Shown: piece by piece, positions 1 through 7,614 of the stretch
How positions within the stretch are numbered: the stretch's first letter is position 1
Layout: each line of letters opens with the position of its first letter
Assembly: GCA_002315325.1 (NCBI GenBank)
Contig: DCGU01000061.1
Span: 1 to 11,237, forward strand
Origin: Clostridiales bacterium UBA1770
GTDB lineage: Bacteria > Bacillota > Clostridia > Oscillospirales > CAG-272
DNA: 11,237 nucleotides
Direction: 5' to 3'
Notes under the pieces: generated by a model
The model's database searches: none
Told to the model about the DNA's origin: nothing
What the model saw: the letters and a program-made list of their open reading frames with translations, nothing else
Program-made: the position numbers and the translations under genes

Positions 1-88
1 AATAGGTCTGTCTCGTATCCCGGTGCCATGGCGCCCGCCAACAGGGTCATAAACGCCACCACGTGAGCAGGCACTCACCTATGCATCT

Positions 89-700
89 TTATAATAGGAG
101 GGTCTTTTCAAATGAAAGATTACTCAGTACCGGCACGTCTCTATATTTTTTGTTAACGTGTATTTTTCTGCCCACGTCGTCATATTCTTTCATAAGATTG
201 TTAAATAACGTATCAAAACATTGGTCAAAATCCTGATACTCTTTAACCTTTTTCCCATTGTCGGCATTTAGTACAATTATTTTTTCCTGTGTTTCCATAG
301 AATAGGCCAGCCAATATTGTCCGCCCAAAGATCCAATTAAAATATACTTTGCCCCTAATTTGGCCAACTTGATATTTGCCTTATTCGTCTCCGTAAGGAC
401 GTCATACGGTTCCAACACGTCTATGGCACGTTTTTGCAATCCGTAAATACATAAGCTGTCCGAGAACAGGCGGCAGCCGTTTGTCACCTGATAAAACTCG
501 CCTAATTGGGATGGAACGTGCATACCGACAGCCCCGAAAAACGCTGCGTCAAACAGATTCACATCCACGGGGTCAAACAACAAATTGAGTTTTGTGTTTG
601 GCGTTACGAATGGGAGCGGCAACTGTTCGCGCCAATGATTGACCGCTGTAAACGGCCCCCATCTTTTTTCCAGTGCGTTGATTTTTTTATTCATATCCAT
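89..700 (-). CDS. SUKH (SMI1/KNR4-like) immunity protein, cognate to the upstream nuclease toxin
   Basis: This 203-aa cytosolic protein has no signal peptide or membrane segment. The pattern LGEFYQVTNG followed by a short strand and IYG, then YILIGS..GQYWLAY and a late FDQCFDTLFNNL helix, fits the SUKH/SMI1-KNR4 fold, whose members commonly neutralise polymorphic nuclease toxins. I place the start at 700 (MDMNKKINALEKRWG) rather than at the longer 751 start. The longer start would run into the toxin gene, while an SD (AAGGTG, minus strand 707-712) lies 6 nt upstream of 700. That SD overlaps the toxin stop codon (711-713), so translation is probably coupled. It is the last gene of the three-gene operon, 10 bp after the toxin. 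The charged C-terminal tail ending in KTLLL extends past the usual fold. That it binds and blocks the GHH nuclease is inferred from gene order. Confidence 0.85.
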   Translation of the reverse strand: MDMNKKINALEKRWGPFTAVNHWREQLPLPFVTPNTKLNLLFDPVDVNLFDAAFFGAVGMHVPSQLGEFYQVTNGCRLFSDSLCIYGLQKRAIDVLEPYDVLTETNKANIKLAKLGAKYILIGSLGGQYWLAYSMETQEKIIVLNADNGKKVKEYQDFDQCFDTLFNNLMKEYDDVGRKIHVNKKYRDVPVLSNLSFEKTLLL

Positions 701-710
701 AATATTCACC

Positions 711-2918
711 TTACAGCAAAAGTGCGAGTCTCTCGGCAATCCACGGGACAATCGTTTTAAGCACCGGCAATGTAGCTTCCAACGTATCGCCTACTGCGTG
801 TACAGCAACGTGCTGCTCTACACTCAAGAAAACGATATCGTCCGCAGAAGAAATCAACGCCTCTTTGGCCGTTCCGATCAATTCGTTTACAGGCACGATA
901 TGATGCCCCTCATACCCTGATATCTTTCCTTTTTTCAATAATTCGGCGACTTCCGACGGGCTCCAGTTGTATTTTGACGTGCCGTTTTTTACGTTCTGTA
1001 CTTCTTGTTTCCACGCATCAGATACAGCCTTATTTCTTTTACTGCCCAGTGTATTACATTGATTGTGTACACAAACGCTCGCCTCACCGACAAAATAGGT
1101 ATGCGCATTATCAACGGTGAAATTATACACATTAACAGGGCCGATTTCAATCACGTTCTTATACGCGACGATTGCCTCGCCATTGGCAGACAACACCTTT
1201 TCACCGACGCACAAATTGCCGGCCTCAACCCACCCGCACCGATCTGCGGAATAGAAGGGATGGTTGGCTGTTGTTGGAATGACGCTGTCATTGATTGTCA
1301 ACTCCACCAATTCATTGACTTCGTGCACAAAAACTTCAGACACGATATTTTGTTCAATCGAACCGCTCTCTTCGTTATACGAGTATACGTAATCGCCAAC
1401 ATTAATATTTTCTACAGTTTGATACTGTGCCGTGCCGTTAACGTACCCCACCAATACCGGAGTCCCGGCAGCAAAGCACGCCACAGGTTTAATGATACCG
1501 GAAACAACGCCTACGGAAGCAATGGCTGCACCAATCATAAAACCGTTGGCAAATGACGTAAGGCCCTTGCACGTGGCCGATTTCAACGCTTCCTCGATGG
1601 TTTTGCCCTGCAGCAACCCGGAAGCCGTTTCAGTGGCAAGCGTCCCGAGTGCACTTGTCAGGGCAAACGTAACCGTCACTTTGGAAATGGTCAACAACGC
1701 ACAACCGAACGATACGCCGCCGGTGATGGGGGTCAAGACGGCGCCGACCAAAATAATGCCGCAGCCGATACCGCACTTGATTAGGAAGGATTTCCAGTTA
1801 TAATTCTGCTCGGTATACTTTAATACGGAAGACGCCTCGAAGCCGTTCGCCGTATACGTCAGCGCTGTGCCGAGGCCGAAGGATTCCGTCAACGCACTTA
1901 CGCTGTAACCGAAAAAGGTTTCCTCTTCGTCACTCAGCAGATACGTCTGAATCGCCTCGGGCGATATATAAACGATGGTCAACTCCTCCACATAGTAACC
2001 GGCCTGTTCCTGGGCCGCCACCTGTTCCTTCATAAGCAGTTCCAACGCGGTATAATCTTCTTCAGAAAACAGCGACATGCCCGAATGCGTCTGATATTCG
2101 TCAAATATAGAGTCGTCATACACGTACCTGTCGGTATCGTAATTATACAAACTGCCCAGCAACAGGTCGTAATTTTCCTTTACGTTGTCCTGTACCGTGT
2201 ATTTGACCCGCATCTCGGATTCCTGATAATACGTGATATATTTATTTTGATAGATAAAGTGATAGGAATGGATGTTTTCATAATTATACGAGTAGACGTA
2301 GAACAAATCGTCTTCCTGACTTGTCTGCCCTTCTATCGTATCGGTATCAATCACGTAGATTAATTCGTTAGAACGAAACGCATCGTAATAGTCGTCCTCG
2401 TCGTCAACGATTTCCACAAATCCGCAAGACATGATTTGATTGGAGGAAAACAAATTGACGTCACGGTCAACATAATACAATCCGAGGGCAGAATACCCAT
2501 CCTCGTATTCCGATTGCGCAACACCGGCAGATACCTCAAACCCGGCATTTTTTAAATCCACTTGTACAGCCGAGAACACCATGGAATAAATCTCGGCATT
2601 TTCGTCAGCCAGTTCACCCAGTTCCTGTTCCTTTTCCGGGAGTTCCTTGTCCCCGCCGATGACCGTGATATTAATATTGGGAGTTTCCTCTTTATTCCAC
2701 GCTTTGGGGTCGCCGGTATTCGTTCCGTCACCGGGAACGTCATCCCAATACTGCCCCGGATTCTGTTGATTAATGGTTACGTTATGCTCTTCCCTTTGAT
2801 CGTTGTCCTTGTCTTTCGGGACGTCGGGGTCGTTTCCGCACGCAATCATCGGCAGCAGCAATGCTATGGTCAATAATAGTGCCGTAACGCTTTTCAGTAA
2901 CCGTTTGAATTTTTTCAT
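711..2918 (-). CDS. Lipoprotein polymorphic toxin: pre-toxin region, Hint autoprotease, GHH-type HNH nuclease
   Basis: This 735-aa exported toxin starts with a lipoprotein signal (MKKFKRLLKS, hydrophobic core, MIAC lipobox, Cys27). A disordered acidic linker follows (about 28-105), then a Tyr/Asp-rich extracellular region (about 106-375). A Gly/Ala-rich hydrophobic stretch follows (about 378-478), with an ANGFMIGAA motif like those before Hint domains in Firmicute toxins. The Hint domain spans Cys481 (CFAAGTPV) to Asn619 (CVHN), with the block-B motif ANHPFY at 551-556. It should cleave after Asn619 and free a 116-aa nuclease. That part carries GYEGHHI (668-674) and a downstream EQHVAVH (701-707), the likely metal and catalytic histidines of a GHH-signature HNH/Endo VII fold. 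The start at 2918 has an AAGGGG SD and lies 23 bp after the upstream gene. The target (DNA or RNA) cannot be read from sequence. Confidence 0.92.
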   Translation of the reverse strand: MKKFKRLLKSVTALLLTIALLLPMIACGNDPDVPKDKDNDQREEHNVTINQQNPGQYWDDVPGDGTNTGDPKAWNKEETPNINITVIGGDKELPEKEQELGELADENAEIYSMVFSAVQVDLKNAGFEVSAGVAQSEYEDGYSALGLYYVDRDVNLFSSNQIMSCGFVEIVDDEDDYYDAFRSNELIYVIDTDTIEGQTSQEDDLFYVYSYNYENIHSYHFIYQNKYITYYQESEMRVKYTVQDNVKENYDLLLGSLYNYDTDRYVYDDSIFDEYQTHSGMSLFSEEDYTALELLMKEQVAAQEQAGYYVEELTIVYISPEAIQTYLLSDEEETFFGYSVSALTESFGLGTALTYTANGFEASSVLKYTEQNYNWKSFLIKCGIGCGIILVGAVLTPITGGVSFGCALLTISKVTVTFALTSALGTLATETASGLLQGKTIEEALKSATCKGLTSFANGFMIGAAIASVGVVSGIIKPVACFAAGTPVLVGYVNGTAQYQTVENINVGDYVYSYNEESGSIEQNIVSEVFVHEVNELVELTINDSVIPTTANHPFYSADRCGWVEAGNLCVGEKVLSANGEAIVAYKNVIEIGPVNVYNFTVDNAHTYFVGEASVCVHNQCNTLGSKRNKAVSDAWKQEVQNVKNGTSKYNWSPSEVAELLKKGKISGYEGHHIVPVNELIGTAKEALISSADDIVFLSVEQHVAVHAVGDTLEATLPVLKTIVPWIAERLALLL

Positions 2919-2941
2919 TCTTTAATACCCCTTTGTCGATA

Positions 2942-5900
2942 TTACTTATTCCGCTGTTTTTTCGTTGCCGATGCTACGTCGATGAAATACGTCATGACCT
3001 GCGCCGTTTCCGATTGATCGGCTTCGGCCTGCTGCAAAATCGTTTTTATCTTTTGCAGTTTTTCCGACACGACGTCATAGCCGGCGTTACCGTCATACAA
3101 TGCCTTGGCCCCGGATGCATACGCGTCGGCAATCTTTTGTGCCGCTGCGGCAGAGTAGACTTGTAAATCGGTCTTTTCAATTTTCTTGATCACGCCGTAC
3201 AATTCCTGCCGCGTTGCGTCGATTGACAAAGCCAGTCTTTGGTTCTGCAACTCGTTTTTCATACTGTCCAGCTCGGCTTGTGAATAACCGCCGTCGGCAA
3301 TCATTTCACAGGCTTTTTTATAAGAAATACGCAAACCTGACAAATCGTTTTTATCATATAAATAATACGTTAGGGCACTGACGGCTTTTAATTCCTTCTT
3401 CAGTGCACTTGTGTCCCCGCACAAAACCAATGCGGCTTTTGCGGCAGTCAATTCCTGCACCATTGCATCGATCTCGTATTGTGTCCGGTTTTTATTGCTC
3501 AATACGTCAACGGCCGCATTGTACACGTTTTTCAGTGCGGCAATGGATGCGGCAGAATATCGCGACGTATCAATCCCCCGAATTTGATTGACCAGTTGGC
3601 GCAAAGCGGTGAAATCCGCCATCGGAACCAATTGCGCCTCATACGTTTTTAACAGTTCAACCGCCGCGTCCACCTGACTTTGTACGGCATCAATATCCTG
3701 ATAGACCGCATAGGCCTTTTCAAACGCGTTGTTTAACTGCTCCGCGGTTTTGGGCGTGTATGCATAGCAATCGGTCGCCTTAGCCGTATGCAATTCCGAA
3801 AGCAGTACCCTTTTATCTCCGCGTCTCACCAACGCTCCGTATGCCGCCTGCAAATCTGCCACGGCCTTTTCCACCTGTGCAGTCGGCACGCTGAAATCCT
3901 TTGAAATTGCGTTGCCCGTGATGTAGGCCGCTTTATATTTCCTGTACGATGCCGTCGTATATAGGTTTTCCGACGTGCACTCAAATAACAACAGTTCGTT
4001 TTCAAGCTCGATTCTGCAGGTGGCCGGCACCAATTGCGTAAAGGCTGTCTCCAGCTCGTTCGCGGCAGCCGTTAATTCGTCCTGCGTGGCATCCACGTTG
4101 TCGTAAACAGCCTTGGCAGCCGCATAAACAACCGCATACGTTTGGTAACTTTCCGTCGTATAATTATCTGCAACAACCTCACGCTTCAAGCCCTCTTTCA
4201 GGGCCGTTACGTCCAAATACAATTCTTCATCATCCGTCTTATCGTTGACGTAAACGTCGTTATATGCGCTTGTAAAGCACATAAGCGTTGCCGGCAATTC
4301 ACTGTACCGCGTTCTGCCGGTCAACGTTAACAGGATCGTGTAATAATTGCCCATTCGGTCGATCACTTTGATTTCATACTTGCCCTTTTTATACAGCGCC
4401 AAATCTTTCAGTTCTGACAAGAGGCATTTGATTTCAAAGCTGTATACGTCCGGCGCCTTGATGGCAATCAGCGTATTGTCGTCCAGTTCATTGACTGCGT
4501 CTATGATTTCAATGCTGTCCGCCGTAATACTCACGTAACCGCCGACCACGTCGTTGTTTGTAATCCTTTTTGTTGTCGTACTGTCGTTGCGCGTGACGTT
4601 GACGTCCAAATACGTTGTGTTTTCACCGATAAAATAGACGTCGTTGGTTCTCTTTTCACCGTATACGTTTTCCTCGGTAATGGTATAAACGGAAGACACG
4701 TTCAGCTGCTGTGAAACGTCCTTTCCGAACGCCAACGTATACGTCCGTCCGTTTTTCTTACAAAACGCAGTGACCTTGGTACAATCGAAGTCCGCTGCCT
4801 GTATAAACGTAAAGTTGTTGATGAACGGCTGCCGATCGATCAGTTTGTTTCTGTCCTCTTCCGACGCGAACACTTTAATGCTTTCCCGCAGGGACATAGA
4901 TTCCAGCGACTCCAGCATTTCCTCGCCGTAGGAGTTATACGTAAATTCATCGGTGGCGTTAAAATAGTTGATCTCCACGTTCAACCCGGCATAATAATTG
5001 ATGGCCGCCGTCATTTCAACGTAGTCAAAATACTTCACCTTCAGGTTGGGGTTTTCCATCGATTTGTAGTACAAACCGTCTGCTGCCGTTTCGATGAACC
5101 GCTTTTCAATTTCATAGGCGTAGTTCTTTGCACTTTCGTACTCGTCCAACGCAAAGCACACGAATACGTATCCGCCGCCGGCAGTTTGATAGGCAACCTC
5201 ATAATGCTTAGTTTGCAGATCCTCAAATCTCGTTGCGGACAATAGATTTTGATAATTCACACGGGGACCCGACTCTTCCGATGAAACGACAAAACTGAAG
5301 GAGTAGTGATAAAACGACCCCGACGTATCCAATCCGTTATAGAAATCGCATTGGTATTTGCCGACGTCCAATACGTACGCACGTCCGCTCTTGTCGGCCG
5401 GCACCGTCACGACGTCGCCGGTTTCCACGTTTCGAATGATTCCCCATAACTCGGGCATGGTATCATCAACGGCATTGATGCAAAGGTTAACCGTCTTTGC
5501 ATAGGTCGGCACGTCCGCATCCGCATAGATTCGTTTGCCGTGCAGGGGCGAACTGCCGAAATACGCTGCATATCCCTTGTCTTCCCCGCCGTGATAGATA
5601 TAGACGGTACTAACGACTTTTTTACCGAGTTTGGTGATTGCCGTTATCGTATATTTTCCCTCTTCGGTATACTGTTGCCCGTCCCGAACGTACGTGCCGG
5701 AACCGCCATTCTTTTTGACGGATACTTGATATGCCGTCCCCAATTTATCGATAGTGAACCCGGTCGTTGTGGTGGCGCCGTCTTGCAGCGTTTCGCCGCG
5801 CAGCAGCGTCTCCATATCGATATCGGATTCCGGCATATCCAATGCGGTCGCCGTCATATCATGAATCGCAATGACACCGGTATTGATGCAAAGATAGAAA

Positions 5901-6550
5901 TCATACACTTCCACGCATTCGGCCGTTTCGTATTCGTTGCCGATCAGACCGGCAAACCCCTTGGCGGTTTGTTTTCTCATTTTATACGCAACGATCACGC
6001 GGTAATACGTTCCCGTCAATATATCCTTGCCGTCCGTCGTATAAAAGTTCTCCACGCCGGTAGGATTGGTGGAAAAGAAGTTGGTCACAATATTCGTTGC
6101 GTTTTGATACGTGACGCCGTCGTATGACTTTTGAATAATCAGCGCACCTGTCCCAATCTTCGCACCGACAGCAATGCCGTTCACGTTTTTTCCGGATTCG
6201 CTGACAATATTCCACTCCTCTGCGTTATCCGTCTGAAAAGCGCCGTCGTATGCATAGGAAAAACTGATTCCTCCTTCGGTGCCGTACGCGGTGACGCCGT
6301 TGTACACGTCCGTTTGATTGATGGCGCCCGTAAGGGAAAGCTGCCCCATGCTGCGCCGGCCGTACGAGAAACACGTCATCGGCGCCGCAGCGTCGTACAC
6401 GTACTTAGCGTCATCCCCCAGTTCAAATGCCGTGCCGCAAACGTTCACCGCATTCGCCACCGTTGCGTCGGCCAATATGGGCAGCGACGTCAGCAGCGTC
6501 AACGTAACAAGTGCGCCCAGCAGCAAAAGAAAACCAATACGTTTTTTCAT
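2942..6550 (-). CDS. Large secreted protein with beta-sandwich-like domains and six FIVAR-like repeats
   Basis: This 1202-aa protein opens with a Sec signal peptide (MKKRIGFLLLLGALVTLTLL, probable cleavage near ILADATVANA). Residues about 35-235 look like a beta-rich binding domain. Residues about 260-320 and 350-425 look like Ig-type beta-sandwiches, for example EEGKYTITAITKLGKKVVSTVYIY. Residues about 575-750 hold further beta repeats with the recurring pattern KKGKYEIKVIDRMGNYYTILLTL. From about 781 to 1177 there are about six helical repeats of roughly 65 aa, each with a Y/S segment, an A..VY helix and an L..A...L ending, as in FIVAR-type repeats of Gram-positive surface proteins. No LPXTG, membrane tail or other anchor is seen, so it is probably released or held non-covalently. 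An SD (GAGG) lies upstream of 6550. It is first in the toxin operon. A role as toxin partner, stalk or receptor binder is inference; the fold assignments are from pattern only. Confidence 0.85.
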   Translation of the reverse strand: MKKRIGFLLLLGALVTLTLLTSLPILADATVANAVNVCGTAFELGDDAKYVYDAAAPMTCFSYGRRSMGQLSLTGAINQTDVYNGVTAYGTEGGISFSYAYDGAFQTDNAEEWNIVSESGKNVNGIAVGAKIGTGALIIQKSYDGVTYQNATNIVTNFFSTNPTGVENFYTTDGKDILTGTYYRVIVAYKMRKQTAKGFAGLIGNEYETAECVEVYDFYLCINTGVIAIHDMTATALDMPESDIDMETLLRGETLQDGATTTTGFTIDKLGTAYQVSVKKNGGSGTYVRDGQQYTEEGKYTITAITKLGKKVVSTVYIYHGGEDKGYAAYFGSSPLHGKRIYADADVPTYAKTVNLCINAVDDTMPELWGIIRNVETGDVVTVPADKSGRAYVLDVGKYQCDFYNGLDTSGSFYHYSFSFVVSSEESGPRVNYQNLLSATRFEDLQTKHYEVAYQTAGGGYVFVCFALDEYESAKNYAYEIEKRFIETAADGLYYKSMENPNLKVKYFDYVEMTAAINYYAGLNVEINYFNATDEFTYNSYGEEMLESLESMSLRESIKVFASEEDRNKLIDRQPFINNFTFIQAADFDCTKVTAFCKKNGRTYTLAFGKDVSQQLNVSSVYTITEENVYGEKRTNDVYFIGENTTYLDVNVTRNDSTTTKRITNNDVVGGYVSITADSIEIIDAVNELDDNTLIAIKAPDVYSFEIKCLLSELKDLALYKKGKYEIKVIDRMGNYYTILLTLTGRTRYSELPATLMCFTSAYNDVYVNDKTDDEELYLDVTALKEGLKREVVADNYTTESYQTYAVVYAAAKAVYDNVDATQDELTAAANELETAFTQLVPATCRIELENELLLFECTSENLYTTASYRKYKAAYITGNAISKDFSVPTAQVEKAVADLQAAYGALVRRGDKRVLLSELHTAKATDCYAYTPKTAEQLNNAFEKAYAVYQDIDAVQSQVDAAVELLKTYEAQLVPMADFTALRQLVNQIRGIDTSRYSAASIAALKNVYNAAVDVLSNKNRTQYEIDAMVQELTAAKAALVLCGDTSALKKELKAVSALTYYLYDKNDLSGLRISYKKACEMIADGGYSQAELDSMKNELQNQRLALSIDATRQELYGVIKKIEKTDLQVYSAAAAQKIADAYASGAKALYDGNAGYDVVSEKLQKIKTILQQAEADQSETAQVMTYFIDVASATKKQRNK

Positions 6551-6632
6551 TGTCGTAGTACCTCACGTCAAATGATATTTGAATTGCAAAGCCAAATGCT
6601 AATTACACAGAGCCGATTGCCCCGTTTTCTCG

Positions 6633-6651
6633 GACAGAACGCCATTCTGTC
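6633..6651 (-). promoter_or_regulatory. Perfect 7-bp inverted repeat in the toxin-operon leader
   Basis: GACAGAA and TTCTGTC flank a 5-nt loop about 26 nt after the predicted transcription start. It could be a stabilising 5' hairpin of the mRNA or an operator placed just past the start site. The arms are GAA-N5-TTC, which does not match the Gram-positive LexA box spacing. There is no U-tract, so it is not a terminator. Confidence 0.45.
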
Positions 6652-6683
6652 TTTATTACGCGCAATATAATATTATTATAGAT

Positions 6684-6712
6684 ATGATACCCCATCTTAC
6701 CGCAATTGTCAA
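6684..6712 (-). promoter_or_regulatory. Sigma-A type promoter of the toxin operon
   Basis: On the minus strand a perfect -35 TTGACA (6707-6712) is separated by exactly 17 nt from a -10 TATCAT (6684-6689). Transcription should start near 6677, giving a leader of about 125 nt before the 6550 start codon. No other good promoter is seen within the three-gene run. Confidence 0.75.
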
Positions 6713-6796
6713 CAACCGTGGGTATAAATAATCCTACAGCCATGCGTTGCACAAATAGACGCCGTTTCCGGCTATACAGTTGATGCAAAAAATCTC

Positions 6797-6881
6797 ACGG
6801 GCTTGTTCAAGGGGAAAAAAGAGAGACGAAGCATCGGCGGAAGGCTTGGTTATATCAGCCGAATCTCTTTTTCCAGCCCGT
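6797..6881. repeat. Long imperfect inverted repeat (possible structured RNA or MITE remnant)
   Basis: Outer arms ACGGGCT (6797-6803) and AGCCCGT (6875-6881) pair over 7 bp. An asymmetric bulge follows, then GGAAAAAAGAGA (6813-6824) pairs with TCTCTTTTTCC (6864-6874) over 11 bp with one bulged A. The apex holds a further TCGGC/GCCGA pair. The plus-strand right flank is T-rich (TTATTATTTT). I see no promoter that would make it an RNA gene and no match to a riboswitch core that I know. Confidence 0.5.
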
Positions 6882-7140
6882 TATTATTTTAAAATACCTG
6901 CCATGTTTCCGGCATTTTTGGTGTTGGCGAATTTGCTCCATCTATCCGAGTGACCTTTTGCCTCTTTTATGCCCGATTTCCGGTTGCTTTTTAGTCAACG
7001 TAGTATTCGTCCATATAATATGCACATTAGATGTTTTAGTGATATCCTACCTATAAGGAATTGATACTTTGGATATTTCGAAAGCTAAATAACATCCTTG
7101 ACATTATGATACCTTAGCTATGAGAAATAGATACATCTTT

Positions 7141-7166
7141 CGGCGGGAGTCGAGCCTCCGCCCTAC
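7141..7166 (-). repeat. Single REP-like palindrome with GTAGGG head
   Basis: Read on the minus strand it starts GTAGGGCGGAGG and ends CTCCCGCCG, an imperfect hairpin of GC-rich arms behind a 5' GTAG. The 5' GTAG tetranucleotide plus hairpin is the layout of REP elements linked to RAYT (Y1-type) transposases. It shares its head and architecture, but not its stem sequence, with the pair at 11025-11092. ATAGATA (7127-7133) and TATCTAT (7176-7182) flank it in inverted orientation. No RAYT gene is in the window. Confidence 0.5.
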
Positions 7167-7250
7167 GACATGTGATATCTATCCCGTGACAAATTATAAT
7201 CTGTGCTTTGCAAGGAATAACCCTGCCCTGCCAAATACGACAACGACGAC

Positions 7251-7287
7251 AAAAGGTGCGAAATCCAAATCGGATTCCGCACCTTTT
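7251..7287 (-). terminator. Rho-independent terminator of the DUF1294 operon
   Basis: A 16-bp stem pairs AAAAGGTGCGAAATCC (7251-7266) with GGATTCCGCACCTTTT (7272-7287), with one mismatch and a 5-nt loop. It lies 20 bp after the stop codon at 7307. The A/T-flanked stem reads as a terminator on either strand; only the minus strand has a gene leading into it. Confidence 0.8.
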
Positions 7288-7306
7288 GTTTGCCGTATTC
7301 ACTTGT

Positions 7307-7600
7307 TCATGCAAATAACTTATGCCTATTCTGTCTTGCCATCGGCAGGACCAAATTATTCCACGTGCAGATGCCGAGGACGACGGCGCCGGCGACGGTG
7401 ACGATGATGGCAATCTTGTCGCCGAGCAGTGCGGCGCCGCGGGGCGTCGTCAGGCCCCACACACCGACGATCGTTGCGACGAAGGACAGCATATTAAGCA
7501 ACGAACGGAACAACAGGCCTGCGTTTTTGCCGTTGCTGCCGCCGTGGGTGAACTCGTTGCGGTTTCGTTGTTCGTAATTGTTATTGTGATTATTATTCAT
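7307..7600 (-). CDS. Small Asn-rich two-TM membrane protein, function unknown
   Basis: This 97-aa protein opens with a polar Asn-rich segment (MNNNHNNNYEQRNRNE, then GGSNG). Two membrane segments follow, about residues 32-50 and 62-80, joined by a short TTPRGAALLGDK loop, and the tail is basic (ARQNRHKLFA). I do not recognise the family. The start at 7600 is supported by an AGGGGTG SD that overlaps the stop codon of the DUF1294 gene (7615-7617), so the two genes, 14 bp apart, are almost certainly cotranscribed and translationally coupled. A terminator follows directly. Both termini of this hairpin-type protein probably lie on the cytoplasmic side, judged from the basic tail; this is inference. 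Confidence 0.75.
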   Translation of the reverse strand: MNNNHNNNYEQRNRNEFTHGGSNGKNAGLLFRSLLNMLSFVATIVGVWGLTTPRGAALLGDKIAIIVTVAGAVVLGICTWNNLVLPMARQNRHKLFA

Positions 7601-7614
7601 CTCGCGTCACCCCT

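Larger units (their letters stand above)
6713..7250. other. Gene-free intergenic stretch
   Basis: About 540 bp lie between the toxin-operon promoter and the terminator of the DUF1294 operon. Open frames here are short, lack SD sequences and run through the promoter or repeat elements, so I call none. The stretch holds the long inverted repeat at 6797-6881, the REP-like palindrome at 7141-7166, and weaker dyads (ATATCC/GGATAT at 7042-7076, AGCTAA/TTAGCT at 7083-7119). A TTGACA at 7098-7103 on the plus strand has no good -10 behind it. A small RNA cannot be excluded. Confidence 0.6.

Noticed and set aside
1..74. Minus-strand open frame running off the left edge (GTG at 74 or ATG at 50; AHVVAFMTLLAGAMAPGYETDL)
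   Set aside because: It reads like a hydrophobic coding start but has only about 16-25 codons, no convincing SD and no recognisable family, so I do not annotate it.
63..78. GTGAG/CTCAC dyad after the immunity gene as the operon terminator
   Set aside because: The stem is only 5 bp and no T-tract follows on the minus strand, so it is not a credible rho-independent terminator; none was found for the toxin operon inside the window.
3020..4210. CRISPR or DNA-level tandem repeats in the FIVAR-like region
   Set aside because: The periodicity is at the protein level only; the DNA units are too divergent to be direct repeats.
6633..6651. LexA/SOS box in the toxin-operon leader
   Set aside because: The arms are GAA-N5-TTC, whereas the Gram-positive box is GAAC-N4-GTTC (GAA-N6-TTC), so spacing and inner bases do not fit.
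6603..6788. 61-aa minus-strand open frame upstream of the large secreted protein
   Set aside because: It spans the consensus promoter at 6684-6712 and has no SD or recognisable protein features.
7098..7126. Plus-strand promoter starting with TTGACA at 7098
   Set aside because: No -10-like hexamer lies at 16-18 nt and no plus-strand gene follows.
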